From CAKZNE01 sp040222435 (GTDB lineage Bacteria; Bacteroidota; Bacteroidia; Flavobacteriales; Schleiferiaceae): a DNA stretch of 64,000 bases. Below the pieces are notes generated by a model, which saw only the letters and a list, made by a program, of their open reading frames with translations, was not told the origin of the DNA and did no database searches. Position numbers and translations under genes: made by a program. The stretch is taken from positions 3,348,001 to 3,412,000 of the forward strand of contig OZ243107.1 of NCBI GenBank assembly GCA_965212245.1, read 5' to 3'. Shown here in pieces: positions 43,905 through 52,307 of this stretch (within the stretch, counting starts at the first letter, position 1; each line of letters begins with the position of its first letter).

Positions 43905-45605
43905 TTAAAGCCGCTTTCTTTTACCTTTAAATTTGGAACCCTGTGGTTTATCCCTGCGTTTTTTCTTACCCATTCCGCCCCCACTTCTTTCTCTGCGGGG
44001 AGAAGCATCATCATCCCGGTTCACACGGATGGTACGCCCGTCAAGCTCCAGTGTTTTTAGAGCATCAACCTTAGAGGTAGACGCTGCTTCCACATCAAAG
44101 AATGAATGCATCCGCTGTAAGGTGATACGACCAATATCTTTGCTGGTAAGCCCGCTATTATCACAAATAAAACGCAGTAGCTTTCCTTTATTAAAGTGAT
44201 CCATAAGACCCACGCCAATGAAAAAACGCACCATATTTTCATCACCACCTCTGCGGTCTCTCGGACCTCGGCTATCGTCATCAAAATCCTGGTTCACTAT
44301 TTTAACCGGCTCATCTTTGATCTGGCTTAGTTCCTTACCTACCATTTTTTCGATAAGCTCTTCCCGGGAGAATTCACTCAGGTGAGAATAGGCCTGATTT
44401 ATAGCCTCTTTGGGAAGTTTAAAATCCGGTTCAAATGAAACCAGGCTTTCTGCCCAACGGGAAATACGGTTGGCGCTGATCTCCTCCATGCTGGGGATAT
44501 GCGCCTTCTGGAACTGAATATTAAGCTTATTCTCCAGGTAACTGATCTTGCGCTTATCAGCTTTTGTTATCAATGAAAGTGAAATACCGGTACGCCCTGC
44601 CCTGGCCGTACGACCACTCCGGTGGGTATAATATTCTGCATCGTCCGGTAAAGCATAATGGATAACGTGTGTAAGGTTATTTACGTCAATACCACGGGCT
44701 GCTACATCTGTAGCTACCAAAACGCGCAGTATACCAGAGCGAAAGCGCTTCATTACAGCATCACGCTGTGCCTGAGAAAGGTCACCGTGCAGGGGTTCTG
44801 CAGGATATCCGCTCTCTACAAGGGTTTCAGCCAGTTTTTGAGTGTCTCGTTTAGTACGGCAAAAGATCACACCATACAAGTCAGCATCAAAATCCAGAAA
44901 GCGCTTAAGCACAGCTGGTTTTTCTGAAGCTTTGGTGATTACAAACTGGTGATCAATATTTTCGTTTACCCGTTGGCCCGTATTTACTTTCACCTCACGG
45001 GGGTCCTTCATATAATTCTTTACCATCCTGCGTATCTCAGCCGGCATAGTGGCAGAAAAAAGCCAGGTAACTTTGTCTTCAGGCGTAAAGGAAAGGATCA
45101 TATCCAAAGCATCCTTAAATCCCATATTCAGCATTTCATCGGCCTCATCCAAAATAAGGTAACGCAATTGATCCAGGCGCACAGCCTTACGTTCAGCCAA
45201 ATCAATAAGGCGACCGGGAGTAGCAACAATGATCTGCGCGCCTCTTTTTATCTGGCTGATCTGCGCAGAAATACTTGCACCACCATATACACATACCGTT
45301 TGGAGCTTGCCCAGGTTTTGGGAAAAAGATTCAAGCTGCACAGCTATCTGCTGGGCCAGCTCACGGGTAGGCGCCAAAATCAAAGCCTGGGTATTGCGGT
45401 TATCAAACTCCAGCAATTCCATGAGTGGAAGGCCAAAGGCAGCGGTTTTACCAGTTCCGGTTTGCGCCAAACCGATCAGGTCATGCTGGTCTTCAAGTAA
45501 AATAGGTATCGTTTGTTCCTGGATAGGAGTGGGTTGTTCAAAACCCATGGTTTCCAGGGCTTTCAGAACATTTTCAGACAGGCCAAGAGCCTTAAAATCA
45601 GTCAA
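43905..45605 (-). CDS. DEAD-box ATP-dependent RNA helicase with DbpA-like RNA-binding domain
   Basis: This 566-residue protein has all the helicase motifs: Q motif GFEQPTPIQ, Walker A AQTGTGKT, PTRELA, DEAD, FSATMP and HRSGRTARAG. A DbpA-type RNA-binding domain follows (~460-535) and then a strongly basic tail ending in GKRKRL. It resembles DeaD/CsdA, which helps ribosome assembly and RNA decay in the cold. The frame begins with TTG at 45605, giving the conserved start MTDFKALGL. No ATG is in frame upstream. Confidence 0.94.
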   Translation of the reverse strand: MTDFKALGLSENVLKALETMGFEQPTPIQEQTIPILLEDQHDLIGLAQTGTGKTAAFGLPLMELLEFDNRNTQALILAPTRELAQQIAVQLESFSQNLGKLQTVCVYGGASISAQISQIKRGAQIIVATPGRLIDLAERKAVRLDQLRYLILDEADEMLNMGFKDALDMILSFTPEDKVTWLFSATMPAEIRRMVKNYMKDPREVKVNTGQRVNENIDHQFVITKASEKPAVLKRFLDFDADLYGVIFCRTKRDTQKLAETLVESGYPAEPLHGDLSQAQRDAVMKRFRSGILRVLVATDVAARGIDVNNLTHVIHYALPDDAEYYTHRSGRTARAGRTGISLSLITKADKRKISYLENKLNIQFQKAHIPSMEEISANRISRWAESLVSFEPDFKLPKEAINQAYSHLSEFSREELIEKMVGKELSQIKDEPVKIVNQDFDDDSRGPRDRRGGDENMVRFFIGVGLMDHFNKGKLLRFICDNSGLTSKDIGRITLQRMHSFFDVEAASTSKVDALKTLELDGRTIRVNRDDDASPRRERSGGGMGKKKRRDKPQGSKFKGKRKRL

Positions 45606-45819
45606 AATGAAGTACTTAAAATTAGGGCGCGAAGATACATTAAGTTTTGTCTTCTTTTGGATTAAGTGCTTGTTTTTCAGAAATAAAAAAGGAAGCCTTT
45701 GCAGCTTGTCTTCTGATCTAAGGAAAATATTTGAGTACCGTTACAAACAAAAATGGCCACGCTGAATTATTTTATCCATATCAAAACAACTTACCTTTAA
45801 CCCCATTACAAAACACCTG

Positions 45820-46797
45820 GTGATAGCTCATATTCTCATTTATTTTTTTTCAGCGTTTATGCTCATGGCCGTGGGATTACCACTTATCCGCAGGGATCAC
45901 TGGACGTTCAGGGTATTTGAATTTCCCAGGGTACAAAAACTGTTGATCATCACCTTGCTTGTTGTATGTGGTTATGTGCTTTTACCACACCAATTGGAAA
46001 ATATCATTTTGCTCGGCCTGCTTGCGACAGCCATGGTCCATTTGATGTTTCTTATTTATCCCTTTACGCCCTTAGCTCGTAAATCTGTACCAGGAATACG
46101 CAGAAGGAAAGCTAAAGACCCTCTGAAGTTACTGGTATCTAACGTATATCAACCCAACAACCAGTATAATAAACTGGTAAAGCATATACAGCGGCACCAA
46201 CCAGACCTGGTATTGATGGTGGAGACGGATGAGGCCTGGAAAAACGGTGTCCGGGAAATTGAAGGGGATTACCCGCACTCAGTGTGTGAACCCCTGGATA
46301 ATACCTATGGGATGCTTATGTATTCTAAACTTAAAGTAGATAGTTGTGAGGTGCGACATGTGGTGGAAAAAGACATACCCAGTATAAAGGCAGTTTTTCA
46401 ATCTTCCAAAGGCCGGAAAATACGATTCTATGGCTTGCACCCGGAGCCTCCGTCCCCTACTGAAAATCCATACTCCACGGAAAGGGATACTGAGCTTTTG
46501 ACCATAGCAAGGGAATGTGAAAAAGAGGATCTTCCAATTTTGGTGGCAGGTGACCTTAATGATGTAGCGTGGAGCTATACCACTGATCGCTTTTTGAGAA
46601 TTTCCGGTTTAAAGGACCCCCGCAAGGGCCGTGGTATATTTTCTACTTTTCATGCTAAGAATATACTCATGCGCTGGCCACTGGATCATATATTCTGCTC
46701 TCATCATTTTCAATTGATCCGTATGCGCAGGCTGCGCGGTATTGGATCTGATCATTTTCCCGTACTCATTGAACTGTCACTGGAGAGCGAAGATTGA
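45820..46797 (+). CDS. Membrane-anchored endonuclease/exonuclease/phosphatase family protein
   Basis: This 325-residue protein has about three N-terminal membrane segments (~1-22, 40-57, 60-78). A cytosolic or periplasmic EEP domain follows with motifs in order: LVSNVY, VETDEAW, 'YGLHPEPPSP', AGDLNDVAW, PLDHIF and GSDHFPV. These are the metal and phosphate ligands of DNase I-like enzymes. It may act on DNA, phospholipid or another phosphodiester. The start is GTG at 45820; the ATG at 45859 would cut the first helix. Its last 46 bases overlap the DUF1206 gene on the other strand. Confidence 0.85.
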   Translation: MIAHILIYFFSAFMLMAVGLPLIRRDHWTFRVFEFPRVQKLLIITLLVVCGYVLLPHQLENIILLGLLATAMVHLMFLIYPFTPLARKSVPGIRRRKAKDPLKLLVSNVYQPNNQYNKLVKHIQRHQPDLVLMVETDEAWKNGVREIEGDYPHSVCEPLDNTYGMLMYSKLKVDSCEVRHVVEKDIPSIKAVFQSSKGRKIRFYGLHPEPPSPTENPYSTERDTELLTIARECEKEDLPILVAGDLNDVAWSYTTDRFLRISGLKDPRKGRGIFSTFHAKNILMRWPLDHIFCSHHFQLIRMRRLRGIGSDHFPVLIELSLESED

Positions 46798-47606
46798 GGT
46801 TTATCTTCCTGCCAGCGATAGAAAGAAGCCGCAAAGAAGTAGATTCCGTAACACATGGTGCCACTGGCAATAGCCATCAACATGACCACTCCATAGGCCT
46901 GGCTTCTTAAAAAGTCGAACATACTCTGACCACCCTGCGCCATGGAAGGGTTTGAAGTGTAAAGAGCAGCCGCAAACAGGAAGGAAATGATAAGGAGAGC
47001 CACACCATACATTACATAGCCCAAAAAACCGGTAATACGTGCAAAACGCGGGCTGTTATCATAAAAGCGCTGGCCGGTAAGCATTAACGTGTATTTGCCT
47101 GAAAATCCAAGGTAAAACAAGGAACAGGCATTTAAAAAAAATGTCGCTGCCAGAAATACAATAAACCAGCTTCCTCCCTGCTCATACATAAAGTTCTGCA
47201 AGCTTCCGTTGGTGTTTCCATAAGTGAATGAACCGGAATAGTACCGGAGCAATTGTACGGCTGAGTGCCCTCCAAGAATAAGATAGAAAATAAAAGGGCC
47301 GAGCCAGGTTATACGTATAAAATAGCCCTTGAGGTTTTTATGATATCCCTCGGTATTCAATACCATCTGTAAAAACTTCCAGGCTGAGTAGCACAGCAGG
47401 CCCATGGTAAGCAGAATGACGGTTAACCTGCCCAGCCACCCAAGATTAATGATATATTTTAGGATAGCAAAAAGCTGAACGGGTTCTTCACCATGGCTAA
47501 AAACGGCCATGAGAATAAGCACTCCGAAAATGAAGTACACAATTCCTTTGCTGATAAGTCCCGCCTGAGCTATACGTTTTACAGGAGTTGAATAATTTTT
47601 ATTCAT
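46752..47606 (-). CDS. DUF1206-family membrane protein
   Basis: This 284-residue protein has six membrane helices in three two-helix DUF1206 repeats. Each repeat contains a phrase like 'IAQAGLISKGIVYFIFGVL', 'GPFIFYLILGGHSAVQLLR' or 'GYVMYGVALLIISF'. The function is unknown. Its 3' end overlaps the convergent EEP gene by 46 bases, and its start is 41 bases from the HEAT-like gene, with which it shares a divergent promoter. Confidence 0.85.
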   Translation of the reverse strand: MNKNYSTPVKRIAQAGLISKGIVYFIFGVLILMAVFSHGEEPVQLFAILKYIINLGWLGRLTVILLTMGLLCYSAWKFLQMVLNTEGYHKNLKGYFIRITWLGPFIFYLILGGHSAVQLLRYYSGSFTYGNTNGSLQNFMYEQGGSWFIVFLAATFFLNACSLFYLGFSGKYTLMLTGQRFYDNSPRFARITGFLGYVMYGVALLIISFLFAAALYTSNPSMAQGGQSMFDFLRSQAYGVVMLMAIASGTMCYGIYFFAASFYRWQEDKPQSSLSSDSSMSTGK

Positions 47607-47647
47607 AGAATTTTACCAAATTCACCGCGTAGTTTTATGCGTAAAAT

Positions 47648-48172
47648 ATGGATATTAAGGTTCAAGTACTTAAGGCTCATTCAAAAGAAAATGCAAAATT
47701 AATTGCTGAATACGTTTTACAACGCAATGAAGGGTTTAAAGTTTTGATAAACCTTTTACAAGATGAAGATCCGGAGGTGACTCGCAGGGCTGCCTGGCCA
47801 TTGGGTATAGCCGGACATGAAAAACCTGAAATGCTGCTGCCTTACCTTCCTGAAACCATTTTCATATTAGAGAGCAGACCACACCCGGCACTGAGCCGCA
47901 ACCTATACCGCATACTACAGGAATTAAATATTCCTGCTGATTACCAGGGGCTTATTTTTGATTTGGCAGTAGCGGAAATAGCCAATCCTCAAACACCTGC
48001 GGCTATTCGTGCTTTCGCCATGAGTACGGCTTGTAACATCGCTTGCTCGGAAAAAGCTTTGATCCCGGAACTACAGCTAACTATTGAAGGGCATTGGGAA
48101 AACGCTCCAAAGGCCTACCTGTCACGGGGAAGAAAAATTCTTAAAAAACTGGAGAAGGCTTACTCTGAATGA
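47648..48172 (+). CDS. HEAT-repeat-like helical protein
   Basis: This 174-residue cytosolic protein consists of short helix pairs. Examples are 'DEDPEVTRRAAWPLGIAGHEKPEMLLPYL' and 'NPQTPAAIRAFAMSTACNIACSEKALIPEL', which fit HEAT/armadillo repeats. Such domains serve as protein-binding scaffolds. It overlaps the next gene (opposite strand) by 13 bases. The partner is unknown. Confidence 0.6.
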   Translation: MDIKVQVLKAHSKENAKLIAEYVLQRNEGFKVLINLLQDEDPEVTRRAAWPLGIAGHEKPEMLLPYLPETIFILESRPHPALSRNLYRILQELNIPADYQGLIFDLAVAEIANPQTPAAIRAFAMSTACNIACSEKALIPELQLTIEGHWENAPKAYLSRGRKILKKLEKAYSE

Positions 48173-48927
48173 TTGGGTACATACTCATCTTCGAAACCGG
48201 GTGATTGAGGAAGAGGACGGACTTGCTTTTTCCTTTTCCAAAAAGCATAACGTAAACCTATACCCATATTCAACCGAGTAAGATCCCATAATTCCCGGAA
48301 ATACAGCGGTGGGCTGCTTGAAGAGTATTGAAACTGTAGATTATAGGCTATTGAGGATGTGTACCGGATCTCACTGATGAGGGAAAGGTGTTCAGACAAG
48401 CGTATCACAGCATTTACACCCATCTCATAGGCTGTAGAGACTGAAGTAAGACGAAAAGTATCCACTACAAAAATTCCATCATTCCTGAAAAAACAAGGCC
48501 CCATTGCAAATACCAGATCAAAACGCACCTTGCCGTTATCTGCTACATTAAATGCTGCACTGATGCCTGAAAAAATTAACTGATACTGATCTTTAAGTTC
48601 TCCTGATAGTCTGGAGCCATTTGGCATCTGTGCAATCACGTTTTCGGTAGTATTTGAACTGGAAAAATAGGTACCCTTTAAGCCTAGCCATAAACGGTTA
48701 TCAATACGAAAATGAAATTTTAATCCTGCATCAATACCCAACCTGGTCTTATTGTAATGCTCTTTCAATCCCTGAGGCTGACCTGCCGTAGAGAAGATCA
48801 TAAATCCCGGCCCAAGGTGTGCGTCTGCAACAGCATTAAATTCGGGAAGCCACATCTCGGCACGCTGAGCATTAACTTCAGTGCAAACCACACTTGTTAA
48901 AAGAAAAAATAACAGCAGTTTCTTCAC
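48160..48927 (-). CDS. Outer-membrane beta-barrel-like protein
   Basis: This 255-residue protein has a signal peptide ending VNAQ (~residue 20). Amphipathic strands with aromatic ends follow ('LGLKGTYFSSSNTT', 'LSLISEIRYTSSIAYNLQFQY', 'LNMGIGLRYAFWKRKK') and a short basic tail. It resembles PorT/OmpW-size barrels of Bacteroidota. It follows the DCC gene by 60 bases in the same direction. The function is unknown. Confidence 0.65.
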   Translation of the reverse strand: MKKLLLFFLLTSVVCTEVNAQRAEMWLPEFNAVADAHLGPGFMIFSTAGQPQGLKEHYNKTRLGIDAGLKFHFRIDNRLWLGLKGTYFSSSNTTENVIAQMPNGSRLSGELKDQYQLIFSGISAAFNVADNGKVRFDLVFAMGPCFFRNDGIFVVDTFRLTSVSTAYEMGVNAVIRLSEHLSLISEIRYTSSIAYNLQFQYSSSSPPLYFRELWDLTRLNMGIGLRYAFWKRKKQVRPLPQSPGFEDEYVPNHSE

Positions 48928-48987
48928 ATCACAGTAGTAAACTGTGTAAATGTAAAATTCTGATCTGAAAACCCCTCCTTTTATTCT

Positions 48988-49473
48988 CTATAGAGGTCTT
49001 CCAAAAATGGAGATGTATATAAAATAGAAGATCAGTGCGAAATAAATGATCCAGAAGGGTCTTACATTCTCGGGGTCTGAACCAAATAACGCCTTGGTCA
49101 CTTTAAAGAGGAAAGAGCGGTTGCGCTCCACCCGTGTATACAACCAATCACTTACTTTTTCAAACCAGCTATAACGTACGTACCACTTATCTAAAAAACC
49201 CCAGAAACTTCCATAGGTAAAGGTGCGATAAGCAGAACGTGGCCCGGAATAAATAAGGCCATCCGGCTCAATAAGCCGGCTGGCCTTTTTAAAGTGTTTT
49301 ATTTCAATATCGGGCATTCGTTCTGCAACGTCCTGGTAAGACTCATAGTCTAAACGCTCTTTTGTGAAGCGTTTCCAACGGGTGATCCAGTATCGGCAAA
49401 AACCACAGTTGCCATCCCAAACCATTAAAGGCCTGGTGGGCGGATATTGCGTTTTTACCAATTTTTTGAACAT
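48988..49473 (-). CDS. DCC family (DUF393) thiol-disulfide oxidoreductase-like membrane protein
   Basis: This 161-residue protein carries the family start 'PLMVWDGNCGFCRYWITRW' with the D-G-x-C-x-x-C motif, a thioredoxin-like active site. It ends with a hydrophobic segment (~140-158). The electron partner is unknown. A perfect 16-bp palindrome lies 11 bases before the ATG. Confidence 0.85.
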   Translation of the reverse strand: MFKKLVKTQYPPTRPLMVWDGNCGFCRYWITRWKRFTKERLDYESYQDVAERMPDIEIKHFKKASRLIEPDGLIYSGPRSAYRTFTYGSFWGFLDKWYVRYSWFEKVSDWLYTRVERNRSFLFKVTKALFGSDPENVRPFWIIYFALIFYFIYISIFGRPL

Positions 49474-49483
49474 AAGCCTTACT

Positions 49484-49499
49484 CCTTTGCCGGCAAAGG
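49484..49499. promoter_or_regulatory. Perfect 16-bp palindrome before the DCC gene
   Basis: CCTTTGCCGGCAAAGG is a perfect palindrome at 11 bases from the start codon of the DCC gene. Its position suggests an operator, but the binding protein is unknown. Confidence 0.35.
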
Positions 49500-49536
49500 T
49501 CTGAAATATGAACGTATATTTTTAAAAGCTATACCG

Positions 49537-50181
49537 CTAAATAGCCTCTATGGCGTCCCCTACCGGTGTGGGGCCATCCAGTATTTCAATTAGCTTTTTA
49601 TGGGTATTGGGCTTATCCAGGATCAAAGCTGTTGTTGTAGCTACATTATCACGACTGATTTTACCATCTCCATAATCTTCCAACTGTTCCGCAGCCATTA
49701 CGCTACCTGAACCACTTTCGTCCGTAAGACGCCCGGGGCGTAAAATAGTGTAGTTTAATTCGCTTTGCACCAGGTATTGATCAGCTTCGGATTTTGCCAC
49801 CATATAATGCCGGATATCCTCGGGCGTTTCTTCCGCATGATTGGCTCCCAGGGCACTGATCATTATATACCGTGGTACTTTATTTTTCACAGCTTCATCA
49901 ATGCTTTTTTTGGCACCTTGTAAATCTATACTTATCGTTTTATCCTTACCGGTACCACCGCCACTGCCAGCCGTAAAAATAACCGCATCCAGGTGATCTT
50001 TAAATGCCGGAGAGATGTCTTTTTCCAAGTCGGCCAACACTGCTTTTGCCCCTAGTTTTTCCATGTCTGCCATCTGGGATTCTTTACGTACCATAGCCAC
50101 CACATTATGGTTTTTCTGGCTTAGTTTACGCGTTACCTTTCTCCCTATTTGTCCATTTGCGCCTATTACTAATACTTTCAT
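49537..50181 (-). CDS. NAD(P)-binding atypical SDR (NmrA/YwnB-like)
   Basis: This 214-residue protein has the dinucleotide motif IGANGQIG (6-13), an Arg (MVRKES) suited to NADP, and the atypical SDR motif YMVAKSEAD (Tyr-x3-Lys). The phrase 'LNYTILRPGRLTDE' is usual for this group. It may be a redox sensor or a reductase. A terminator separates it from the small lipoprotein gene upstream. Confidence 0.85.
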   Translation of the reverse strand: MKVLVIGANGQIGRKVTRKLSQKNHNVVAMVRKESQMADMEKLGAKAVLADLEKDISPAFKDHLDAVIFTAGSGGGTGKDKTISIDLQGAKKSIDEAVKNKVPRYIMISALGANHAEETPEDIRHYMVAKSEADQYLVQSELNYTILRPGRLTDESGSGSVMAAEQLEDYGDGKISRDNVATTTALILDKPNTHKKLIEILDGPTPVGDAIEAI

Positions 50182-50204
50182 ATTTCTGTTTTTTTAAGTT
50201 CATA

Positions 50205-50234
50205 AAAAAAGCCATGTGTCCCATGGCTTTTTTT
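50205..50234. terminator. Bidirectional terminator upstream of the SDR gene
   Basis: GCCATG (50211-50216) and CATGGC (50222-50227) form a stem that extends through flanking A and T runs. It ends the small lipoprotein transcript on the minus strand. Confidence 0.8.
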
Positions 50235-50251
50235 CTTATTTACTGATTGGT

Positions 50252-50497
50252 TTATTTTTTATCCAGATCAATATCTCCTTCAACTCCTCCGGAAACATTA
50301 CCGTCTTCATCTGTATTTACATCAAAACCGATGGAACTTCCCTCATCTTCTTCTGAGGTTGAAGTAGATTCCTGAGACGGGCTATCATCTTCTATAATGA
50401 TAGTATCAGACTCTCCATCGTTCGTTTCTCCTGAATTACATGCTGTGAATGCGAATCCTGCAATCATTGCTGCAAATAAAAATTTAATAGCCTTCAT
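50252..50497 (-). CDS. Small acidic lipoprotein
   Basis: This 81-residue protein has a lipoprotein signal peptide (lipobox FTAC, Cys at 20) and a mature part of about 60 residues dominated by Asp, Glu, Ser, Thr and Gly. The mature region looks disordered and highly negative. I do not recognise a family. It has its own terminator downstream. Confidence 0.7.
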   Translation of the reverse strand: MKAIKFLFAAMIAGFAFTACNSGETNDGESDTIIIEDDSPSQESTSTSEEDEGSSIGFDVNTDEDGNVSGGVEGDIDLDKK

Positions 50498-50579
50498 TGT
50501 GTTATTTGTTTAGGAATTAATACCTCGTATAACCAAACGGCCGGATGAAAAGTTCAGAAACAATTGGAAAGCTTACCGC

Positions 50580-50717
50580 TCAGGATGCCTTCGAGGATTG
50601 ATTTTCAGAATAGTAGGTACGCGGATAAAGGTGTTTCACACGCTGGTATGACCGTGCTTCTTCCTGCATAAACTCCTGGATGACCTTACTCAGATCAAGT
50701 GCTTGTTTCAATCCCAT
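50580..50717 (-). CDS. Possible small protein of 45 residues
   Basis: This ATG frame lies within the otherwise empty 326-base gap between the small lipoprotein and the metalloprotease. The product MGLKQALDLSKVIQEFMQEE plus a basic Tyr/Arg/Ser tail could form an amphipathic helix. It has no signal peptide and no known family. The rest of the gap (50498-50579 and 50718-50823) shows nothing I recognise. Confidence 0.35.
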   Translation of the reverse strand: MGLKQALDLSKVIQEFMQEEARSYQRVKHLYPRTYYSENQSSKAS

Positions 50718-50823
50718 ATTTAATTATGATGCTATTCTGCTGATATACGCAGTAAGCGCTCAGGTGGATGAAGGGGTGTGTATTTTATTTTGAACCAGCT
50801 GCTACCCCAGTGGTTAGTAACAT

Positions 50824-51417
50824 ATGAGTAACATTCGATTTCGCCACGTTCGCGATCCCCGTGTAAAGAAAATATTCCTTCAGGTTCTTTCTCATTATGA
50901 ACCTTTACAAAGCAGAAAAATTGATCTTATCCAGCGTAAGCTGAAAAAAACCACTATGCGCGCTCAACCTGTGTTGAGTACATTTTTTGGTTCAAAAAAA
51001 AACAGGCGTTACAAAATTGAAATGAATAATAAGGTGACTTTACCTAACCATATAAAGTTAGAGGATCTGGACGATGATGTGCTTTTTGGTTGGCTGGCCC
51101 ATGAAATGGGGCACGTAATGGATTACCTGCGTCACGGTTTTTTCGGTATGCTCAAGTATGGCGTATTATATCTTATATCTTCCAATTTCCGGATGGGTGC
51201 GGAACGCAGAGCAGATCTCTTTGCCATTGAATATGGAATGTCTGATAAAATACTGGCTACCAAAGAGTATATCCTGGAAAAATCTTCACTTTCTAATAAG
51301 TACAAAAACCGTATCCGCAAGTATTATATGTCTGCTGATGAAGTGCTGATGATGGTGGAGGGCCGGGAGGAAAAGGAGCTACGTATGGATGATATAAATA
51401 TTTTTGATCCCAATTAA
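50824..51417 (+). CDS. Putative HExxH zinc metalloprotease
   Basis: This 197-residue protein contains AHEMGHVMDYL (~96-106), the HExxH zinc-site motif with a Gly after the first His as in membrane-associated M48-like or gluzincin proteases. A downstream Glu in AERRADLFAIEYG (~128-140) fits the third ligand. A short hydrophobic stretch (FGMLKYGVLYLISS) lies between. No signal peptide is seen. It is shorter than standard M48 enzymes. Its stop overlaps the end of the HMG-CoA lyase gene by 4 bases. Confidence 0.7.
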   Translation: MSNIRFRHVRDPRVKKIFLQVLSHYEPLQSRKIDLIQRKLKKTTMRAQPVLSTFFGSKKNRRYKIEMNNKVTLPNHIKLEDLDDDVLFGWLAHEMGHVMDYLRHGFFGMLKYGVLYLISSNFRMGAERRADLFAIEYGMSDKILATKEYILEKSSLSNKYKNRIRKYYMSADEVLMMVEGREEKELRMDDINIFDPN

Positions 51418-52280
51418 ACCGGAAAGGTTTGCAAAGCTTTGTTATAGGCACTTTCAAACGCCAGGGTATTTAAACCATGTGCTATTTTATGCTCCTGTAC
51501 AAAGCTTACCAGTTTTTCAGTAGGCATATTTCCCACTAATTCGTCATCCGTCATAGGGCAACCTCCGTAGCCTTTAATGGCTCCGTCAAATCTGCGACAA
51601 CCACTCTCATAAGCTGCTTCTACCTTTTCGCGCCAGGTATCAGCAGTAGTATGCAAGTGTGCACCAAACTCCACACCTGGAAATGCCGGAATAAGATTGG
51701 AAAACAGGTAATTGATACTCTGTGGATTGGAGGTTCCAATGGTATCGGATAACGATAAAATCTTAACCCCTTTGTTCACCAGTTTTTCACACCAGCGTTC
51801 CACTACATTTACATCCCAGGGTTCACGGTAAGGGTTACCAAAGCCCATGGAAATATATACCACCAACTGCTTATTTTGCTTTTCACAAATATTCAGGATA
51901 TCATCCAATATGCTTAATGACTCTTCAATGGTATGATTGGTATTGCGCTTCTGGAAGATCTCTGAAATGGAAAACGGATAGCCCAGATAGGTAATTTCAT
52001 CAAAAGCAGCCGCTTCCTTAGCCCCGCGTTTATTAGCTACGATAGCTAATAATTTGGAATCACTCTTACTCAAATCCAAACCGCGCAGAACAGTAGCGGT
52101 ATCCCGCAATTGGGGAATGGCTTTAGGTGATACAAAAGAGCCGAAATCAATGGTATCAAAACCTACTTTCAGTATGGCATTGATGTAATCAATTTTTTGA
52201 GCTGTAGGTATATACTCCTTGATGCCCTGCATAGCATCGCGCGGGCATTCAATTAATTTTATGGTATCTGCTGAAGTCAA
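51414..52280 (-). CDS. Hydroxymethylglutaryl-CoA lyase
   Basis: This 288-residue TIM-barrel enzyme cleaves HMG-CoA to acetyl-CoA and acetoacetate in leucine breakdown. The catalytic start motif reads ECPRDAMQG, where most lyases have EVGPRDGLQ. GAHLHTT supplies metal-binding histidines, and the family signature loop appears as GYGGCPMTDDELVGNMPTE with the catalytic Cys. The frame opens with TTG at 52280 and has no upstream ATG. The bacterial gene is usually mvaB; the motif shift makes me cautious with the symbol. Confidence 0.88.
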   Translation of the reverse strand: MTSADTIKLIECPRDAMQGIKEYIPTAQKIDYINAILKVGFDTIDFGSFVSPKAIPQLRDTATVLRGLDLSKSDSKLLAIVANKRGAKEAAAFDEITYLGYPFSISEIFQKRNTNHTIEESLSILDDILNICEKQNKQLVVYISMGFGNPYREPWDVNVVERWCEKLVNKGVKILSLSDTIGTSNPQSINYLFSNLIPAFPGVEFGAHLHTTADTWREKVEAAYESGCRRFDGAIKGYGGCPMTDDELVGNMPTEKLVSFVQEHKIAHGLNTLAFESAYNKALQTFPV

Positions 52281-52307
52281 TTTGAGAAGTTAAAATTACG
52301 CAGTTTA

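Noticed and set aside
44949..45500. Plus-strand 183-codon frame inside the helicase gene
   Set aside because: It is antisense to DEAD-box motifs that are intact in the minus-strand frame.
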